From: Arthrobacter woluwensis
Lineage (GTDB): Bacteria; Actinomycetota; Actinomycetes; Actinomycetales; Micrococcaceae
Length of the DNA stretch: 64,000 nucleotides
Direction of reading: 5' to 3'
NCBI RefSeq assembly: GCF_900105345.1
Contig: NZ_FNSN01000003.1
Location: 2,666,001 to 2,730,000, forward strand
Made by a program: the position numbers and the translations under genes. The notes under the pieces are model-generated. The model was given only the letters and a program-made list of their open reading frames with translations, was not told the DNA's origin and searched no databases. This document shows positions 1 through 8,483 of this stretch, in pieces (positions within the stretch are counted from its first letter, which is position 1; every line of letters begins with the position of its first letter).

Positions 1-1789
1 CACGGAAACCACGCGAGATATTGCGCTTGGCGGTTTCGATCAGACCAGGGAGCACGGAGGTCCGCAGCCAGCCGAACTCCTCGCTCAGCGGGTTGGCGAG
101 CTTGACGGCCTGCACCGCGGCGCCGGCCTCGGGCGTGCCGAACACGTCGTTGGACGTCTTCGAGACGAACGGGTAAGCGAGGACCTCGACCAGACCGGAG
201 TCGGCGAGGGCCTGCATCACGCGGCGGCGCTGCTTCTGGACACGGCTCAGGCCGCGGCCGGGAGGCGCCACCGGGAGGGTGGCAGGGATCTTGTCGTAGC
301 CGACCAGGCGGGCGATCTCCTCGGAGAGGTCCTCTTTGGTCTCCAGATCGTTGCGCCAGCTCGGAGCGGTGACGGTCCAGCCGCCTTCGGTTTCGGTCAC
401 GGTCGCGCCGAGGTCCGTCAGGCTGCTGACGATCTGCTCGGTCGTGTACTCCACACCGATCCGTGCGGACACGAAACCGGACGGCAGGAAGATGGTCACC
501 GTCTCCGGCGCCGTGCCGACATCAGTGCCGGCGTCGTCGGCGGTCCCACCGGCGAGTTCCACGAGCAGATCCACCACGCGCTGCGCGGCCACAGGAGCCA
601 GGTACCAGTCGACGCCGCGCTCGAACCGCTTGGACGCTTCGCTCGGCAGCTTGTGACGGCGACGGGCCCGCGCGATCGAGATCGTGTCGAAGTGAGCGGC
701 TTCCACCAGGATGTCCTTGGTGCCCGCGGACACCTCGGTGCGGGCCCCGCCCATGACACCGGCGATACCGATCGCACCGGAATCGTCCGCGATGACCAGG
801 TCCTCGGCGTCGAGCGCGCGGTCCTTCTCATCCAGGGTGACGATCCGCTCGCCCGGAAGGGCACGGCGGACGACGATGCCGCCCTCGAGGGTGTCCAGGT
901 CATAGCAGTGGTTCGGCTGTCCGAGTTCCAGCATGACGTAGTTGGAGATGTCGACCGGCAGGCTGATGGAGCGGATGCCCGCGAGGCGCAGCCGGGAGAC
1001 CATCCACTGCGGCGTGGGACGGCTCGCGTCCACGCCGCGGACCACGCGGGCCACGAAGCGGTCACAGCCGGGAACCCCGTAGATGGGGGCCTGGTCGGAC
1101 AGCGTGACCGGGTAACCCTCGCCCAGCGCGGCCGGCACGGAGACCTTCGAAGCCGGGTCGGTGAAGGCGGTGCCAGTGGCATGAGCGTACTCACGGGCCA
1201 CACCCCGGATGCTGAAGGCGTAGCTTCGATCGGGAGTCACGTTGATCTCGGCGGCCTCGTCCTTCAGCCCGAAGAGCTCCAGGGCGTCGGTGCCGAGTTC
1301 CGGGTCCAGACCGAGCGTGGACAGCACGATGATCCCGTCGTGCTCGTCGCCCAGTCGGAGTTCACGGGCGGAGGCGATCATGCCGGCGGAGACGTGCCCG
1401 TAGGTCTTACGCGGCGAGATGTGGAAGTCACCCGGCAGGACGGCGCCCGGAAGGGTCACCACCACCTTGTCACCCTCCACGAAGTTGTGGGCGCCGCAGA
1501 CGATGCCCTGGATGCCCGAGGGCTCGATGCCCTTGCCTTCCAGCGTCTGCTCCTGGCCTTCCGGGACCACACGGACCTGGCACCAGTTGATGGTCTTGCC
1601 GTTGGACTGCGGTTCCTTGACGAGGGACAGGACCTGGCCCACCACGACGGGACCGGAGATCGAGTCGGCCGGACGGTGCACATCCTCCTCTTCGAAACCG
1701 ACGCGGACCAGGTCCGCCATCAGGTCCTCGGAGGACGCGCCTGCAGGAAGCTCCGTGTACTCACGGAGCCAGGAAAGTGGAATGCGCAC
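1..1789 (-). CDS. pheT: Phenylalanine--tRNA ligase beta subunit (partial)
   Basis: Beta chain of the cytoplasmic alpha2beta2 enzyme that charges tRNA-Phe. I translated it by hand: it opens VRIPLSWLREYTEL, then a tRNA-binding OB domain at about residues 40-155 (GAHNFVEGD, SAGMIASARELRLG), a B3/4 editing-type domain at about 210-380 and a B5 domain at about 415-500. Only 596 codons are present; the family is usually 800-850 residues, so the C-terminal part, including the anticodon-binding domain, lies off the left edge. The start is GTG at 1789, two bases after the pheS stop, so the two subunits are cotranscribed and probably translationally coupled. Confidence 0.96.
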   Translation of the reverse strand, partial: MRIPLSWLREYTELPAGASSEDLMADLVRVGFEEEDVHRPADSISGPVVVGQVLSLVKEPQSNGKTINWCQVRVVPEGQEQTLEGKGIEPSGIQGIVCGAHNFVEGDKVVVTLPGAVLPGDFHISPRKTYGHVSAGMIASARELRLGDEHDGIIVLSTLGLDPELGTDALELFGLKDEAAEINVTPDRSYAFSIRGVAREYAHATGTAFTDPASKVSVPAALGEGYPVTLSDQAPIYGVPGCDRFVARVVRGVDASRPTPQWMVSRLRLAGIRSISLPVDISNYVMLELGQPNHCYDLDTLEGGIVVRRALPGERIVTLDEKDRALDAEDLVIADDSGAIGIAGVMGGARTEVSAGTKDILVEAAHFDTISIARARRRHKLPSEASKRFERGVDWYLAPVAAQRVVDLLVELAGGTADDAGTDVGTAPETVTIFLPSGFVSARIGVEYTTEQIVSSLTDLGATVTETEGGWTVTAPSWRNDLETKEDLSEEIARLVGYDKIPATLPVAPPGRGLSRVQKQRRRVMQALADSGLVEVLAYPFVSKTSNDVFGTPEAGAAVQAVKLANPLSEEFGWLRTSVLPGLIETAKRNISRGFR

Positions 1790-1791
1790 GC

Positions 1792-2853
1792 TTAGATCTC
1801 CATCCCGAAGTGCTCGCTGAAACGAATGTCGCCCTCGATCATGTCCCGCATGTCAGGAACTTCATTGCGGAACATGAGAGTGCGCTCGATGCCCATACCG
1901 AACGCGAACCCGGAATACACCTCCGGGTCGATCCCGGCCGCGCGGAGCACGTTCGGGTTGACCATGCCGCAGCCACCCCACTCGATCCACTGCGGGCCGC
2001 CCTTGGCGCCCGGGTGCCAGATGTCGAGTTCGGCGCTCGGCTCGGTGAAGGGGAAGTAGTTGGGGCGCAGCCGGATCTTGGCCTCTGCGCCGAACATCTG
2101 CCGCGCGAAGTGCTCCAGCGTCCCGCGCAGGTCCGCCATGGACAGCCCCTTGTCGACGGCCAGACCTTCGAACTGGTGGAACACGGGCGTGTGGGTGGCG
2201 TCGATCTCGTCGGTGCGGAACACCTTGCCCGGGCACAGCACGTAGACCGGCAGCTCCCGCTCCAGCATGGAACGGACCTGCACCGGCGAGGTGTGGGTGC
2301 GCAGCAGGAGGTGGGCCTCCGGAGGCTCCACGAAGAAGGTGTCCTGCATCTCGCGCGCCGGGTGGTCCGGCTGGAAGTTCAGAGCGTCGAAGTTGAACCA
2401 CTCGGACTCGAGCTCGGGGCCTTCCGCGATCTCCCAGCCCATGCCCACGAAGATGTCGCAGACCTGCTCCTGGAGCACGGAGAGCGGGTGGCGGGCGCCG
2501 GCACGGCGACGGCGCGGCGCGGCGGTGACGTCCACGGTCTCCTCGAGGAGGATCCGCGCGTCGTTCTCCTCCTCCAGCACCACGGTGCGGGCGGCGAGCG
2601 CCTTGTTCACCTGGCCGCGGGCACCGCCGATGAGCTTGCCGGCGGCGCTCTTCTGGTCCTTGGGCAGATCGCGGATGGCCGCGTTCGCCTGGCTCAGAGG
2701 CGATTTCTCACCGGTGTGCGCCAGCCGAGCGGTCTTGAGCTCCTCAAGATCGGTGGCCTCCTCAAAGGCTGCCAGGGCTTCTGCGACAGCATTCTGGAGA
2801 GCGGCCTCATCCAACGGGCTGGGGGCCATGACTTCCTTAGTGGTCTCTGACAT
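1792..2853 (-). CDS. pheS: Phenylalanine--tRNA ligase alpha subunit
   Basis: Catalytic alpha chain of PheRS (353 residues): activates phenylalanine with ATP and transfers it to tRNA-Phe. An N-terminal coiled-coil arm (about 1-90) is followed by the class II synthetase core, with HTSPVQ (motif 2 region), the FHQFEG segment and the motif 3 string GMGIERTLM close to the C terminus. The ATG at 2853 (MSETTKEVM) is preferred over an in-frame ATG 13 codons upstream, because conserved sequence starts near it. First gene of the pheST operon. Divergent from the small gene at 2941. Confidence 0.96.
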   Translation of the reverse strand: MSETTKEVMAPSPLDEAALQNAVAEALAAFEEATDLEELKTARLAHTGEKSPLSQANAAIRDLPKDQKSAAGKLIGGARGQVNKALAARTVVLEEENDARILLEETVDVTAAPRRRRAGARHPLSVLQEQVCDIFVGMGWEIAEGPELESEWFNFDALNFQPDHPAREMQDTFFVEPPEAHLLLRTHTSPVQVRSMLERELPVYVLCPGKVFRTDEIDATHTPVFHQFEGLAVDKGLSMADLRGTLEHFARQMFGAEAKIRLRPNYFPFTEPSAELDIWHPGAKGGPQWIEWGGCGMVNPNVLRAAGIDPEVYSGFAFGMGIERTLMFRNEVPDMRDMIEGDIRFSEHFGMEI

Positions 2854-2885
2854 GTACCGTGTTTTCGGGTCGAAGGGGTGGTGAC

Positions 2886-2913
2886 GGGCCAATCAAGGCC
2901 CTGCACAAGTCTA
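2886..2913 (-). promoter_or_regulatory. pheST promoter -10 and start-proximal hairpin
   Basis: On the minus strand TAGACT (2913-2908) is a good actinobacterial -10 hexamer. The predicted start would be near 2901, and the first transcribed bases form a small hairpin GGGCC-TTGATT-GGCCC (2901-2886). Roughly 48 bases of leader precede pheS. It is too short for a T-box and shows no specifier loop. No clear -35 is visible. Confidence 0.4.
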
Positions 2914-2928
2914 GTACGCGGCCCGTCG

Positions 2929-2934
2929 TAGGCT
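2929..2934 (+). promoter_or_regulatory. Leaderless -10 (TAGGCT) of the 2941 gene
   Basis: TAGGCT ends 6 bases before the ATG at 2941, so transcription should begin at or next to the start codon. There is no Shine-Dalgarno sequence in the gap (GGGCCC). Confidence 0.6.
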
Positions 2935-2940
2935 GGGCCC

Positions 2941-3357
2941 ATGTCTGGCATGTGGAAAACCCGGGCGGCACTGAACTGGGTGAATCTGAGCACGCTGCTC
3001 GGCCTCGCCGTCGCACGTGCCGCGCGCTGCCCCGTCGACCGAGGTCCGCACGGTCTCTGGCTGGCCCGCGACTACCCCTGGGCGTTCCCTGCCGGAGGCG
3101 CCTTCACCGTGGGATCCGTGATCCTCGCGCGGCCCGGCCTGTCCGTCGAGAGCGACCCGCGCCTGCTCGCTCACGAGGCTCGCCACGCCGCGCAGTACGC
3201 GGCCTGCCTGGGGCTGCCCTTCCTGCTGTTCTACGGTCTCTGCGCCGCCTATTCCGTCTGGCGGACGGGCAGTCCGGCTCTTGCGAACCCCTTCGAACGG
3301 GACGCGGGCCTTGAAGCGGGTGGCTATATTGGGCCGCAGGACCAGGATCGGTTCTGA
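2941..3357 (+). CDS. Small putative membrane-associated HExRH protein, function unknown
   Basis: 138-residue protein that I cannot assign to a characterised family. It contains LLAHEARHAAQY (about residues 74-85), a His-Glu-x-x-His type string that in other families binds zinc in metallopeptidases. It is followed by a hydrophobic stretch (CLGLPFLLFYGLCAAYSVW, about 87-105) and NPFERDAGLEAGGY. Similar short proteins with HE..H, a helix and NPFE.(E/D)A are, from memory, common conserved hypotheticals in Micrococcales; peptidase activity is only an inference. The start rests on the leaderless -10 at 2929. Divergent from pheST; followed 34 bases later by the SIMPL-domain gene. Confidence 0.75.
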   Translation: MSGMWKTRAALNWVNLSTLLGLAVARAARCPVDRGPHGLWLARDYPWAFPAGGAFTVGSVILARPGLSVESDPRLLAHEARHAAQYAACLGLPFLLFYGLCAAYSVWRTGSPALANPFERDAGLEAGGYIGPQDQDRF

Positions 3358-3391
3358 CCATTCCCTGAGGGGACACGACGAGAGGAACGGC

Positions 3392-4030
3392 ATGGAAACA
3401 CCGACACGGACCATCTCCGTCACCGGGCACGCGAGCGCCCCTGCGGTGCCGGACATCGCGACGGCACACCTGAGCATCGAAACGCTGGCCGGCTCCGTGG
3501 AGGAGGCGTTCGCCCAGTCCGGACGCACCCTCGACGCGCTGCGGGACGCCTTGCACTCCGCGGGCGTCGAACCCCGCGACATCGCGACCACGGACCGTTC
3601 GCTCCGCGCGGAACGGAAATGGCGCGACGGGCACGACGACGGCCTGCTGGGCTACGTCGCCCGTGGCACGGTGCGCGTGACGCTCCGCTCCCTGCCCGCC
3701 GCCGCGGGCGTCCTGCAGAGCGCCATCGCCGCCGGAGGGGAACAGGCCCGGCTCGAAGGATTCTCGCTCGAAGTCTCCGACCCCACCGCGGTCCGGTCGC
3801 AGGCCCGTGAGGCCGCCTGGCAGGACGCCCTCGCCCGGGCGTCGCAGCTCGCGGCATCGTCGGGCGTCACCCTCGGCCAGGTCCTCCGCATCGAGGAAGG
3901 CTCCGCCGTCGGCGGGCTCCCTCCCATCGCCTTCGCCCGGGTCGCCGCCGCACCGCAAGCGGATGGCGCCATCCAGGCAGGCGAACAGGAGGTCCAGGTG
4001 TCGCTCGGCGTCACGTGGTCCGTCGCCTGA
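3392..4030 (+). CDS. SIMPL domain-containing protein (DUF541)
   Basis: 212-residue protein of the SIMPL/DUF541 family, recognised by the opening TRTISVTGHASAPAVPDIA, the mid-domain GYVARGTVRVTLR and the repeat of small beta-alpha segments. Family members are often periplasmic or exported and named for an interaction with an IRAK-pathway protein in mouse; their bacterial biochemical role is unsettled. No signal peptide is visible here, so a cytoplasmic location is likely. The ATG at 3392 is preceded by AGAGGA at suitable spacing; the longer in-frame ORF would overlap the preceding gene. No obvious operon partner. Confidence 0.85.
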   Translation: METPTRTISVTGHASAPAVPDIATAHLSIETLAGSVEEAFAQSGRTLDALRDALHSAGVEPRDIATTDRSLRAERKWRDGHDDGLLGYVARGTVRVTLRSLPAAAGVLQSAIAAGGEQARLEGFSLEVSDPTAVRSQAREAAWQDALARASQLAASSGVTLGQVLRIEEGSAVGGLPPIAFARVAAAPQADGAIQAGEQEVQVSLGVTWSVA

Positions 4031-4087
4031 AGACACCGGCCGAAGCCGCCTCCCAGAGCAGTTTGACCGCGCCCCCCTTGAACTCCG

Positions 4088-4105
4088 TTCGAACATATGT
4101 TCGAA
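4088..4105 (+). promoter_or_regulatory. SOS (LexA) box
   Basis: TTCGAACATATGTTCGAA is a perfect 18-base palindrome and an exact fit to the Gram-positive/actinobacterial LexA operator TCGAACNNNNGTTCGA. It ends 7 bases before the ATG of the radical SAM gene at 4113, so bound LexA would block transcription or initiation there. Confidence 0.92.
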
Positions 4106-4112
4106 TACTTGC

Positions 4113-5588
4113 ATGAGATGGGACGCACAGGCACTCCAGCCGGCACTGGTGGACACCGCCACTGCCCCGACGGCCGCCCCGCTGTTGCCGATGGCGGGCC
4201 TGCTGCGTTCCATCTCTACGCCCGAGTTCGCGGGGATCACCTTCCATGAGGTCACCGCGAAATCGGTGCTCAACAAGGTCCCGACTCAGTCGACCATGCC
4301 GTTCTCGTGGACCATCAACCCCTACCGGGGCTGCAGCCATGCGTGCGTGTACTGCTTCGCGAGGAAGAGCCACACCTATCTGGACTTCGACTCGGGCCTC
4401 GACTTCGATTCGCAGGTGGTGGTCAAGGTCAACGCGGCGGAGGTGCTGCGGGCCGAGCTCGCCCGCCCGTCCTGGAAGCACGACCACGTCGCGCTCGGCA
4501 CCAACACGGACCCGTACCAGCGCGCCGAGGGGCGGTATCAGCTGATGCCGGGCATCATCGAGGCCCTGGCCGAGTCGGGGACTCCATTCTCGATCCTGAC
4601 CAAGGGGACACTCCTGTCCCGGGACATCCCTCTCCTCCGCGAAGCCGCACAGGCGGTGCCGATCGGGCTCGGGATCTCGCTGGCGATGATGGACGAGGAG
4701 CTTCAGGCCGCCATCGAACCGGGCACCCCGGGTCCGCGGGCCCGCCTGCGCCTGGTGTCCCGGCTGCGCGAGGCCGGACTGCCGTGTGGCGTCATGGCCA
4801 TGCCGATCCTGCCCTATCTGAGCGATTCGGATGATGATCTGGACGCACTGTTCTCCTCACTCGCGGCCGCCGGGGCCACCGGCGTCACCGCCGGCGCGCT
4901 GTATCTGCGCCCGGGCACCCGCGAGTGGTTCATGTCCTGGCTGGCCCGCGAACACCCCGCCTTGGTCGGGAAGTACCGCCGCCTGTACGCCGGCCCGAAA
5001 GGCCAGGGCTCATACGCCGATGCGGGTTACCGGAAGTGGCTCGCCCAGCGGGTCGCCTTCTTCAAGAGGAAGCACGGCTTCCCGACGTCGAATGGCTTTG
5101 CGCATTCCGAACTGCAGCAGTCCGAAGGGCAGCAGGCTTCCTCTGCCTCGGGGCCTGCCGTGAACCGGGAGGTGCCTGCAGGGCTCGGCGCGGCCCGCAG
5201 CACGGACGGCGCCGTCACGGAGTTCCATCCGGACCCACGGGTCGAGGAGGCCCGCTACCCCGAAGGCAGCATGGCGTCCCTGAAGAACTGGACCCCGCCG
5301 TCACAAGGCGGGCCGTCAGAAGCCAGGCCGTCACAGGCCATCATGAACGGCACCGGTCAGTCCCCCACCGGCGTCACATCACGATTCGCCGGGCCGCCGA
5401 CGTGGCGCACCCGCTGGAACTCCGCGGGGACCGGCACGCAGGAGCCGCTGCCGGCCCCAGGGTCCGAAAGCGGTCACCGTCTCCCGGGACGAAGCCTGTC
5501 AGGAACCGGTCGCCCGGCGGAGGACGGCGTCCACGATCGGGAAGTCCGCCGGAATCCACGGCAGGGCGTGCAAGGCGCCCTCTTCTAG
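4113..5588 (+). CDS. SOS-regulated radical SAM protein (Rv2578c-like)
   Basis: 491-residue radical SAM enzyme resembling Rv2578c and distantly the spore-photoproduct-lyase group. The 4Fe-4S cysteines are C74, C78 and C81 in CSHACVYC. After it come GTNTDPYQRAEGRY, TKGTLLSRDIPLL and GALYLRPGTREWF, typical of this subfamily. Its substrate is unknown; a damage-repair role is inferred from the perfect LexA box just upstream. The recognised core ends near residue 335. The last ~150 residues are low-complexity (Gly/Pro/Ser/Arg), run 90 bases over the antisense end of the Nudix gene, and finish in QGALF, which fits a QxxLF clamp-binding motif. The start ATG 4113 lies just after the operator. The extended tail could instead reflect a frameshift or loss of an earlier stop. 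Confidence 0.85.
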   Translation: MRWDAQALQPALVDTATAPTAAPLLPMAGLLRSISTPEFAGITFHEVTAKSVLNKVPTQSTMPFSWTINPYRGCSHACVYCFARKSHTYLDFDSGLDFDSQVVVKVNAAEVLRAELARPSWKHDHVALGTNTDPYQRAEGRYQLMPGIIEALAESGTPFSILTKGTLLSRDIPLLREAAQAVPIGLGISLAMMDEELQAAIEPGTPGPRARLRLVSRLREAGLPCGVMAMPILPYLSDSDDDLDALFSSLAAAGATGVTAGALYLRPGTREWFMSWLAREHPALVGKYRRLYAGPKGQGSYADAGYRKWLAQRVAFFKRKHGFPTSNGFAHSELQQSEGQQASSASGPAVNREVPAGLGAARSTDGAVTEFHPDPRVEEARYPEGSMASLKNWTPPSQGGPSEARPSQAIMNGTGQSPTGVTSRFAGPPTWRTRWNSAGTGTQEPLPAPGSESGHRLPGRSLSGTGRPAEDGVHDREVRRNPRQGVQGALF

Positions 5589-5930
5589 AGGGACCCAGCG
5601 CAGTTCGTCGTGATCTTCGAGAGCTTGCGGCTCACCCTCGCTGATCTCCGCGAGCCACACTCGCATGGTCGCCTTCTTGTTGAGCACCCAGCCGTGATCG
5701 GCGCCGGACAGAACCTCGGGTCCCAGCGCCACCGAGATCCCGAGTTCTTCACGGAGCTCCCGGTGCAGGGCGGCCTCCGGCTCCTCGCCCGGTTCGACTT
5801 TTCCGCCCGGGAACTCCCAGAGCCCTGCCAGGCTCTCGGGGGCGCTGCGCCGGGCGCAGAGCAGCGAACGGGGCTCGGTGAGGGAATCCAGGACGGCGGC
5901 GCCAACCACGAGGCGAGGTGCGATAGTCAT
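5499..5930 (-). CDS. Nudix hydrolase, MutT-like (8-oxo-dGTP diphosphatase family)
   Basis: 143-residue Nudix protein with an intact Nudix box GKVEPGEEPEAALHRELREE followed by LGI (about residues 44-66), in which the Glu residues bind the catalytic metals. FPGG immediately before it and the ~140-residue length fit MutT-type enzymes that hydrolyse oxidised nucleoside triphosphates; the precise substrate cannot be read from sequence. The ATG at 5930 is chosen because TAGACT ends 8 bases upstream (leaderless pattern); an in-frame GTG at 5951 would add 7 residues and overlap that promoter. Convergent with, and overlapping the 3' end of, the radical SAM gene. Confidence 0.9.
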   Translation of the reverse strand: MTIAPRLVVGAAVLDSLTEPRSLLCARRSAPESLAGLWEFPGGKVEPGEEPEAALHRELREELGISVALGPEVLSGADHGWVLNKKATMRVWLAEISEGEPQALEDHDELRWVPLEEGALHALPWIPADFPIVDAVLRRATGS

Positions 5931-5938
5931 CGCGGACC

Positions 5939-5944
5939 AGTCTA
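5939..5944 (-). promoter_or_regulatory. Leaderless -10 (TAGACT) of the Nudix gene
   Basis: On the minus strand TAGACT ends 8 bases before the ATG at 5930, supporting a leaderless or nearly leaderless transcript and the shorter start. Confidence 0.5.
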
Positions 5945-6073
5945 GATCCACCCCGTCACGGCACGCGGAGACCGAAAGAAATAGCGCCCAGGGCTTTCAC
6001 GTTGCGACAATGGAAAGAATGGTCCCGACGTCGTGATCACAGACCAGCCCACCCCCTCAGTCAAGGACCCTCC

Positions 6074-7309
6074 GTGACCACCTCTCCCCCGGCCGGGATC
6101 ATCGCACGTCCTCGCCTCTCCTCCGCCGCCCTCACCCGGGCGATCATCGCGCTCGCCATGGGCGGATTCGCCATCGGCACCGTGGAATTCGCCATGATGG
6201 GCCTGCTCCGGGAAGTCGAGCATGGACTGCACCTGACCACTCCCCAGGCGGGAACACTGATCTCCGCATACGCCCTGGGCGTCTGCGTGGGCGCACCCCT
6301 GCTGGCGGCCTTCGGCGCGCGGCTTCCGCGCAAGCGTCTCGCCATCGGTCTCATGCTGTTCTACGCCGTCGCCAACGCATCCAGCATGCTCGCCGCCAGT
6401 TACGGCGCCATGGCCCTCTCACGCTTCATCTCCGGCCTGCCCCACGGCGCCTACTTCGGCATCGCGGCGGTGATCGCGGCGTCCCTGGTGCCTGCGACGA
6501 AGCGCGGCTGGGCGATCTCCATGGTGATGACGGGCCTGACCGTGGCGAATGTCATCGGCGTCCCGTTCGCCACCTGGCTCGGCCAGAACTTCGGCTGGCA
6601 GTTGCTCTTCGCCCTCGTCTCCGTGATCGCCCTGCTCACGGCCGGGGCCATCGCGCTCTTCGTGCCGTTCGAAGCGAGCATCCCGGGCGCCAGCATCCGG
6701 CGGGAACTCGGCGCTCTGAAGCGCGTCCAAGTGTGGATGGCGCTGCTGATCGGCACGATCGGCTTCGGCGGGTTCTTCGCCACGTACACGTACATCTCGC
6801 ACACGATGACCGAGGTGAGCCATCTGCCGGAGAGCCTCATCCCGCTGGTGGTCGCCATCTACGGCCTGGGCATGGTCATCGGAACCATCGTGGGCGGCCG
6901 CCTCGCGGACAAGTCCGTGATGGGCTCCATCTACCGTGCGCTCATCGCGATCGCCATCGCGCTCGTGCTGTACACCCTGGCGGCCCCGTGGGCGCCTGCG
7001 GCCCTCATCATGGTCTTCGTGGTCGGCGGCATCGGCTCCCTCCTCACCACTCCCCTGCAGACCCGCCTGCTGGACGCCTCCCCGGACGCGCCCAGCCTGG
7101 CGTCGTCGCTCAATCACGCCGCACTCAACCTGGCGAACGCCGCCGGCGCCTTCCTGGGCGGCGTGGTGATCGCCCTGGGTTACGGCTATACGGCACCCGC
7201 CCTCGTCGGCGCCGTCCTCGCCCTGCTCGGCCTCGGGGTCGCGCTCACGAGCGGGCGTCTGGAGCGCCGCTTCCCGGTCCAGTCCGTGCACCACGACATC
7301 GAGCACTGA
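6074..7309 (+). CDS. MFS transporter, DHA1/AraJ-like
   Basis: 411-residue major facilitator with about 12 hydrophobic segments from residue ~18 to 390. The opening ALAMGGFAIGTVEFAMMGLL is characteristic of the AraJ/YdhP/chloramphenicol-efflux DHA1 group, followed by TM2-3 loop LPRKRLAIGLMLFY, the MFS signature region, and the TM5 LSRFISGLPHGAYFG. Likely a proton-driven exporter in the plasma membrane; the substrate is unknown. The GTG at 6074 (VTTSPPAG) is the first start giving a normal N terminus; earlier in-frame codons give an Arg-rich leader. Isolated gene followed by a strong terminator shared with the convergent CDF gene. Confidence 0.88.
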   Translation: MTTSPPAGIIARPRLSSAALTRAIIALAMGGFAIGTVEFAMMGLLREVEHGLHLTTPQAGTLISAYALGVCVGAPLLAAFGARLPRKRLAIGLMLFYAVANASSMLAASYGAMALSRFISGLPHGAYFGIAAVIAASLVPATKRGWAISMVMTGLTVANVIGVPFATWLGQNFGWQLLFALVSVIALLTAGAIALFVPFEASIPGASIRRELGALKRVQVWMALLIGTIGFGGFFATYTYISHTMTEVSHLPESLIPLVVAIYGLGMVIGTIVGGRLADKSVMGSIYRALIAIAIALVLYTLAAPWAPAALIMVFVVGGIGSLLTTPLQTRLLDASPDAPSLASSLNHAALNLANAAGAFLGGVVIALGYGYTAPALVGAVLALLGLGVALTSGRLERRFPVQSVHHDIEH

Positions 7310-7376
7310 GCTTCGGACACTCATCACGGAGCACTAAGCACGGAGCACTGAGCACCCGACGCCGGACGATCCGGTT

Positions 7377-7426
7377 CCGGAGACGGCGAAGGCCGGGCCA
7401 TCAGGCCCGGCCTTCGCCGTCTCCGG
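7377..7426. terminator. Bidirectional terminator hairpin
   Basis: A perfect 23-base inverted repeat (7377-7399 and 7404-7426) with an ATCA loop between two convergent genes. There is no T tract, as is usual in this window. Confidence 0.8.
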
Positions 7427-7442
7427 TGCTTCCCGGCTTCCG

Positions 7443-8360
7443 TCAGACGGAGGCGCGGTAGATGTCCGGCTCGAGGTAGATCACCCGTGCCGTGGGAACG
7501 GCGGTGCGGATCCGGTTCTCGGCGTCGTCGATGGCCTGAGCGATCGCTGCGCCCGTGGCGCCTTCCGGGACGCTGAACTTCGCGGCCACGAGCAGTTCCT
7601 CGGGGCCGAGGTGCAGAGTCTTGAGGTGGATGATGCGGGTGCCGTCCTCCTGGATGGCGCGCTCGATCGCGGCGACATCGTTCGCGCTGGCGGACTCACC
7701 GATCAGCAGTGACTTCGTCTCGAGCGCCAGGACGATGGCGATCGCCACGAGCAGGAGACCGATCATGGCGGTGCCGAAGGCGTCCCAGACGCCATCGCCC
7801 GTCACGAGGGTCATGGACACACCGAACAGGGCGAACACCAGACCGATGAGCGCGCCGAAGTCCTCCAGCAGGACCACGGGCAGTTCGGGCTGCTTGGCGT
7901 TGCGGACGAACCGCACCCAGCCCTGACGGCCGCGGAGGTGGTTCGCTTCGTGGATCGCGGTGCGGAAGGAGAAGCCTTCGGCGATGATCGCGCCCACCAG
8001 CACGGCGAGCGGGACCCACCAGAACGGCCCTTCGATGCCGTGCGGATCGTGGAACTTCTCGTAGGCCTCATACAGGGCGAACAAGCCACCGACGCTGAAC
8101 AGGACGATCGAGACGATGAACGCGTAGATGTACCGCTCACGCCCGTACCCGAAGGGGTGCTCCGCATCGGCGGCGCGCTTGGCCCGCTTCCCTCCCAGCA
8201 GGAGCAGCAGCTGGTTGCCGGAGTCGGCGACGGAGTGGATCGCCTCCGCCAGCATCGAGCTGCTGAGAGTGAAGGCGTACGCCACGAACTTCATCGCGGC
8301 GATGGCGAGATTCGCGGACAGGGCGGCCACCACGGCCTTGTTTCCGCCACTTGCGGACAT
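7443..8360 (-). CDS. Cation diffusion facilitator (CDF) family metal exporter
   Basis: 305-residue cation diffusion facilitator with six predicted membrane helices and a C-terminal cytoplasmic dimerisation domain (about 210-300). TM2 carries HSVADSGNQLLLL and TM5 LLEDFGALIGL; the pattern with His/Asp in TM2 and Glu-Asp in TM5 resembles the SLC30A9-like branch rather than a classical HxxxD zinc site in both helices. The likely substrate is a divalent metal (Zn, Mn, Fe or Co) exchanged for protons; specificity is not decidable. The start MSASGGNK follows a modest ribosome site. No linked metalloregulator is present. Confidence 0.9.
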   Translation of the reverse strand: MSASGGNKAVVAALSANLAIAAMKFVAYAFTLSSSMLAEAIHSVADSGNQLLLLLGGKRAKRAADAEHPFGYGRERYIYAFIVSIVLFSVGGLFALYEAYEKFHDPHGIEGPFWWVPLAVLVGAIIAEGFSFRTAIHEANHLRGRQGWVRFVRNAKQPELPVVLLEDFGALIGLVFALFGVSMTLVTGDGVWDAFGTAMIGLLLVAIAIVLALETKSLLIGESASANDVAAIERAIQEDGTRIIHLKTLHLGPEELLVAAKFSVPEGATGAAIAQAIDDAENRIRTAVPTARVIYLEPDIYRASV

Positions 8361-8483
8361 GATTCCCCTTGAATGAGTTGGAGTGACAAATCATTCCAAG
8401 GCTAGTCGCACGCGGCGCGTCCCGGAGACGAAACGGGATCTTTGACGCCCCGTGGCACCGAAGGAATCAGGCCGGAGGGGTGC

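Noticed and set aside
653-1795. Plus-strand frame opposite pheT
   Set aside because: The hand translation of the minus strand gives an uninterrupted, recognisable PheT.
2854-2940. T-box riboswitch ahead of pheS
   Set aside because: The spacer is too short and lacks a specifier loop or T-box sequence.
7310-7376. Short direct repeats (CACGGAGCACT twice)
   Set aside because: Only two imperfect copies of ~11 bases before a terminator; no sign of a mobile or regulatory element.
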